A DNA stretch of 8,570 nt from Planctomycetota bacterium (GTDB lineage: Bacteria; Planctomycetota; MHYJ01; JACPRB01): positions 1 to 8,570 of the forward strand of contig JAHFOZ010000219.1 in NCBI GenBank assembly GCA_023261405.1, read 5' to 3'. The position numbers and the translations under genes were made by a program. The notes under the pieces are model-generated. The model was not told where the DNA came from, did not search any database, and was given only the letters and a program-made list of their open reading frames with translations. Of the stretch, positions 5,466 through 8,570 are shown piece after piece; positions within the stretch are counted from its first letter, which is position 1, and each line of letters opens with the position of its first letter.

Positions 5466-6461
5466 ATGTACCGGACCCGCGATGAGTTTCTTCGCGTCTG
5501 CGAAGAAGCGTTCTTCGACCCCCTCCGTCGCCCGGTGCTTGACGCAGCGCTCCGAGTCCGCGAGCGCATCAAGGCCGAGGAAGCGATCAAGCGGTACCTC
5601 GCCCATGCCCAGAAGAACCGCCGGCACATGCCGTCCTATACGAAGATCTGCGGCTACACCCTGCGTAAAATCGTGCGGGAGACGGAGATCGAGTACCTGG
5701 ACGAGCTCGAAATCGAACGTCTGGAGGAGTACTGCGATTGCCTCGATGTCGATCCCCACACAGTTCGGAACCACCTGGCGGCCCTGGGAGGACTTCTACG
5801 CTGGGCGCACCGCAATCGCCATGTCAGCGAGAACGCGGCCCGGCTCGTCGACGCTCCCCGCCTGCAGGCCAAGGAAATCGTATTCGTTCCGCCTGAGCTC
5901 ATCAACAAGGTGCTCAAGACGGTCGCCGAGGATCCTCTAGTCGAGGGCGCCGTCGCGACGGCCCTCTTCGCCGGCCTTCGGCGGGGTGAGATCCAGTGGC
6001 TGCAGCCACAGGACGTCGACCTAGACCGCCGCGTCCTCAAGGTCCGGGCGAAGGCCGTGGGCGCAGAGCGCTGGGAGCCGAAGACCCACAAGAACCGCGA
6101 AGTCCCGATCAACAGCCGCCTCTGGGGCTATCTGAAGCGCCAGACGGAGCAGGCTCCCGCCTCGACGTGGCTTTTCCCAGCCGAGAAGGGAGGACGCTGG
6201 AACGGCAACAAGCTGGGCCCGCGGGTCCGCGAACTGATTCGCAAGATCGTGCCGAAACAGGCGCCCGAGGGCTTTGCCGGCTACGGCTTCCGGGAGTTTC
6301 GCCACACGTACGCGACGATCCTGGCGGCCCAGGGCGTTCCCCTGGGCCGCATCGCAGAGTACATGGGAAACAGCGTCCTCGTCATCGAGCGCTACTACCG
6401 GGGCTTCCTGCCCAGCCAGCACCGGGACGAGGTGGAGTTCCGGCTCCTGGAAGCGACCTAA
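5466..6461 (+). CDS. Tyrosine recombinase / phage-type integrase
   Basis: 331 residues. ATG 5466 has GGAGG five bases upstream; the same frame is open from TTG 5403, but that stretch is the hairpin region. Residues about 35-125 look like a SAM-like core-binding domain (helical, ending in LGGLLRWAHRNRHVSENAA); about 140-320 is the catalytic domain. Likely active-site residues are Arg172 (AGLRRGEI), Lys206 (EPKTHKNREVP), Arg279 with His280 (FREFRHTYAT) and nucleophile Tyr311 (GNS....ERYYRGF). Two usual His positions are altered: HxxR reads REFR (276-279), and the G-[HW]-S position is Asn302. It would catalyse site-specific integration and excision, here probably at the tRNA-Gln 3' end. The N-terminus has no clear arm-binding domain. 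Expression may be limited by the hairpin over its ribosome-binding site. Confidence 0.9.
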   Translation: MYRTRDEFLRVCEEAFFDPLRRPVLDAALRVRERIKAEEAIKRYLAHAQKNRRHMPSYTKICGYTLRKIVRETEIEYLDELEIERLEEYCDCLDVDPHTVRNHLAALGGLLRWAHRNRHVSENAARLVDAPRLQAKEIVFVPPELINKVLKTVAEDPLVEGAVATALFAGLRRGEIQWLQPQDVDLDRRVLKVRAKAVGAERWEPKTHKNREVPINSRLWGYLKRQTEQAPASTWLFPAEKGGRWNGNKLGPRVRELIRKIVPKQAPEGFAGYGFREFRHTYATILAAQGVPLGRIAEYMGNSVLVIERYYRGFLPSQHRDEVEFRLLEAT

Positions 6462-6508
6462 TCTGACATGTGACTGATTTCCAATGATGCCTGGATAAGG
6501 AGATTGCG

Positions 6509-7471
6509 ATGAACTTCGAAGCCGCCAAGCTCGCGCTGCTGCAGGCGCTCGATCAGTTGAAGCGCGATATTACGCTTCATCCAGGGCCTGCGGCGGGGGC
6601 CGAGCACAACGTCCTGCAAAAGTACGACATCTCGGCAGTGGACGGGTCCTTCGTGGGGTCGGTCCAATGCTACGCGTTCGTCACCTCGAACATGGCCAAA
6701 GCAGAAGCAAGGCGTCTAGAGGTGTCGCGATTCTTGGAGCCGGAGGTGCCGGCGCCGGCGGAGCCCATCCTCAACATGCTGGTCGCCCAGAGCTACCTGC
6801 GCATGATCAAGTTCGACTACTCGTTTCTAACAGGTGGCATCTTGGCTCACTTGAATGCCGCCCTCAGGATCGACGACCTCCGTATCAAGACGGATCATTC
6901 AAGCTACGAGAGGGTGTTCGTGCCGACCCGCGACGTTCTGGAAAAGCTCGGGCTCGTGTTGCAAATGCAGAAGGAGTTGTCCTCAGCACCGGTCGGCTTC
7001 AGCTTGGTGAAGGTGAAGAGCTACTTCTACCTTTTCGTGTGGTCGGTCAAGGCGCTCCTCGACTCCCTGGCGGTCTTCCTAAAGACCTCGTATGGTCTGC
7101 CGGAGGAAGGAGGCAAGATCGATCTTGGCAAGGGGGAAATCGGGAAGTCGGGCTTCATGGCCTCCCTCGCGAAGCACAACCAGCCCCTGGCGGAACGCCT
7201 AATGAAGGAGTTCCGCGCATGGATTAACGAGGCACAGCGGTACCGCGACAACACCATCCACAAACGGGGCATCCTCATCTACGCTCTGGAAGGACATCCG
7301 TACCGCGTTCCCAAGGACTCCAGAGTCGACCCGCTTCTAGCGGCCTGGATGGAGCCCGCCGAAATGGACCGACACTACACCACCGCAACCGCCTTCTCAA
7401 ACGATTGGACCACACAGGCGATGGAACTGACCCGCTTGGTGGTCACCGAGGTAGGAAGAACGATGGCATAA
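6509..7471 (+). CDS. HEPN-like protein of unknown function, next to darTG
   Basis: 320 residues, ATG 6509 with AAGGAG six bases upstream, 47 bp after the integrase. I do not recognise a named family. The N-terminal 165 residues are mixed helix and short strands without a known motif. The C-terminal part (about 165-315) is helical: SYFYLFVWSVKALLDSLAVF (171-190), then a charged Gly/Lys segment, then RYRDNTIHKRG (244-254), which fits the R-x4-H signature of HEPN domains (Arg246, His251) preceded by a helix. Many HEPN proteins are RNases in toxin-antitoxin and antiphage systems, others are non-catalytic. It ends 61 bp before darT on the same strand, so co-transcription is plausible and it may be a third partner of the module, an independent defence protein, or unrelated cargo. 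No signal peptide or membrane segment is convincing, so it is probably cytoplasmic. Confidence 0.75.
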   Translation: MNFEAAKLALLQALDQLKRDITLHPGPAAGAEHNVLQKYDISAVDGSFVGSVQCYAFVTSNMAKAEARRLEVSRFLEPEVPAPAEPILNMLVAQSYLRMIKFDYSFLTGGILAHLNAALRIDDLRIKTDHSSYERVFVPTRDVLEKLGLVLQMQKELSSAPVGFSLVKVKSYFYLFVWSVKALLDSLAVFLKTSYGLPEEGGKIDLGKGEIGKSGFMASLAKHNQPLAERLMKEFRAWINEAQRYRDNTIHKRGILIYALEGHPYRVPKDSRVDPLLAAWMEPAEMDRHYTTATAFSNDWTTQAMELTRLVVTEVGRTMA

Positions 7472-7532
7472 GGAAATGCTGGCTGGTATTGAAGAGACTG
7501 GCGACAATTCAGATAGGAGAGAAGTAGTAACA

Positions 7533-8177
7533 ATGCGTGTTCCCAACCCAACCCCCATCGTGCGCTTCGTGCATCTGGACAATCTGGCCATCTATCTTCA
7601 ACGACAAGCGATGCATGCGCCTCTCCATACCCCGAATGATGGATTGGTGTACCGGACGATTCACAACGTTAGCATTCAGAATCAGCGTACGCTTACTCCC
7701 ATCCCATGCGGCGCTCGTGGCGTGATCCATGACTATGTCCCGTTCTATTTCGGCCCGCTCTCTCCCATGCTCCTCCAACTTCACACTGGGCGAGTGCCCG
7801 GATATGCAGATGGACAAGAGCCTTTGATCTATCTGGCGTCCACTGCTCAAACAGTTCAAGGTAGCGGAGCATCCTTCGCGTTCTCGGATGGGCATGGAAT
7901 CGCGAGATTCACGCAGTGGTTTTGCGACCTCGCTTCCCTCAACAGAGTGGATTGGACGATGGTGGGCGCGAGATACTGGAGGGACACTGTTGATGATCCG
8001 GATCGCCAACGGCGAAAGCAGGCAGAGTTCTTGGTTCATCGTGAGTGTGCCTGGGCGCTAATCGAAGAGATCATCGTTCTGACCGATGCGATGCATCGGC
8101 GTGTCGAAGGAATTCTCGCTGGCGTTGACGCGCGGCTACGAAAACCTGTTCGCGTGTGTCCTGAGTGGTACTATTAG
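7533..8177 (+). CDS. darT: DarT-type DNA ADP-ribosyltransferase toxin (DUF4433)
   Basis: 214 residues, close to the family's usual length. DarT uses NAD+ to ADP-ribosylate thymidine (DarT1-type) or thymidine/guanosine bases in single-stranded DNA, blocking replication; DarTG systems act as toxin-antitoxin and antiphage modules. Visible landmarks are the start PNPTPIVRFVHLDNL (4-18, NAD-binding side), RTLTPIP (52-58, with a conserved Arg), YVPFYFGPLSPML (68-80), and QAEFLVHRE (163-171) with the likely catalytic Glu165. ATG 7533 is preferred because the protein then begins with the family's typical VP.PTPI; AGGAG is rather far (13 bases). An in-frame ATG at 7476 would add 19 residues. It ends 16 bp before darG, the usual toxin-first order. 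The DNA is less GC-rich than the island's integrase. Confidence 0.9.
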   Translation: MRVPNPTPIVRFVHLDNLAIYLQRQAMHAPLHTPNDGLVYRTIHNVSIQNQRTLTPIPCGARGVIHDYVPFYFGPLSPMLLQLHTGRVPGYADGQEPLIYLASTAQTVQGSGASFAFSDGHGIARFTQWFCDLASLNRVDWTMVGARYWRDTVDDPDRQRRKQAEFLVHRECAWALIEEIIVLTDAMHRRVEGILAGVDARLRKPVRVCPEWYY

Positions 8178-8193
8178 GGAGAGGGGGGAGGCG

Positions 8194-8570
8194 ATGATCA
8201 AAATAACCCAAGGCAACCTGATCGAAAGCCATGCCGAGGCTCTCGTCAACACGGTCAATTGCGTGGGCTTCATGGGCAAGGGCATCGCCCTGCAGTTCAA
8301 GAAGGCGTTCCCGGAGAATTTCAAGACCTACGAGCGCGCCTGCCGAGCAAAGGAGGTTCGCCCCGGAGAGATGCTCATCTTTTCCACTGGCTCCATGATC
8401 AATCCGAAGTACATCATCAATTTCCCCACCAAAAGAGACTGGCGCGGAAAATCCCGCATCGAAGACATCGGAGCGGGCTTGAAGACCCTTATCGACGAGG
8501 TTCGGAAATTGGGCGTAACCTCCATTGCGGTTCCTCATCTCGGCTGTGGGTTGGGTGGGTTGGATTGGCG
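8194..8570 (+). CDS. darG: DarG macrodomain antitoxin (5' part; cut by window end)
   Basis: 125 codons are open from ATG 8194 (GGGAGG upstream) to the window end. The sequence is a DarG-type macrodomain: QGNLIESHAEALVNTVNCVG (6-25) with Asn22, FMGKGIALQFKKAFP (26-40), YIINFPTKRDWR (73-84) and VPHLGCGLGGLDW (113-125, the ADP-ribose phosphate loop). Lys80 lies at the position of the catalytic lysine reported for Thermus DarG. The domain removes ADP-ribose from DNA and so reverses DarT damage. Full DarG proteins carry a C-terminal DarT-binding domain, which would be beyond the window. Pairing with the preceding darT makes the assignment firm. Confidence 0.92.
   Translation, partial: MIKITQGNLIESHAEALVNTVNCVGFMGKGIALQFKKAFPENFKTYERACRAKEVRPGEMLIFSTGSMINPKYIINFPTKRDWRGKSRIEDIGAGLKTLIDEVRKLGVTSIAVPHLGCGLGGLDW

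Larger units (their letters stand above)
5277..8570. mobile_element. Left part of a probable tRNA-Gln-integrated genomic island
   Basis: A tyrosine recombinase gene starts 189 bp after an intact tRNA-Gln and points away from it, followed on the same strand by accessory genes typical of islands (HEPN-like protein, DarT, DarG). From about 7480 the DNA is visibly less GC-rich than the host-like genes to the left. The right boundary and the second copy of the tRNA 3' end are not in the window, so the extent and mobility are inferred. Confidence 0.65.

Noticed and set aside
1..8570. CRISPR array or insertion-sequence ends
   Set aside because: No regularly spaced direct repeats and no transposase or terminal inverted repeats were seen.

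Overview
The window looks like a GC-rich chromosome segment of a Planctomycetota-like (PVC-type) bacterium. The main reason is a large secreted 'membrane-bound dehydrogenase'/HEAT protein on the minus strand, a family expanded in that phylum; exported PA14-domain and esterase-like proteins fit the same picture. The taxon is inferred from gene families only.

Left part (1-5079), ordinary host genes. A partial minus-strand gene (1-2399) encodes a signal peptide, a PVC dehydrogenase-type beta-propeller, HEAT-like repeats and a TolB-like propeller that runs off the window. Divergent from it, 49 bp away, is an exported alpha/beta-hydrolase (2449-3417) whose catalytic-His position seems to hold Tyr. 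Next comes msrB (3487-4026), a lipoprotein-like methionine sulfoxide reductase B. Conventional reading stops at TGA 3961-3963, exactly at the catalytic Cys/Sec position. The frame then continues through the conserved MsrB C-terminus to TAG 4024-4026, and a 7-bp hairpin with a GUUCG loop lies 13 nt after the TGA, as a bacterial SECIS should. I read this as a selenocysteine-containing MsrB, the most notable item here. Convergent with it is a secreted protein with two PA14 domains (4057-5079).

Middle (5080-5465). A promoter and an intact tRNA-Gln(CUG) gene with encoded CCA are followed by 189 bp holding three strong inverted repeats. The last repeat covers the Shine-Dalgarno sequence of the next gene.

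Right part (5466-8570), the start of a probable tRNA-anchored genomic island: a tyrosine recombinase with unusual active-site residues, a HEPN-like protein of unknown role, then darT (DNA ADP-ribosyltransferase toxin) and the 5' part of darG (macrodomain antitoxin), all on the plus strand. The layout fits a mobile defence or toxin-antitoxin cargo carried by its own integrase. The island's far end, its second attachment site and the rest of darG are outside the window.
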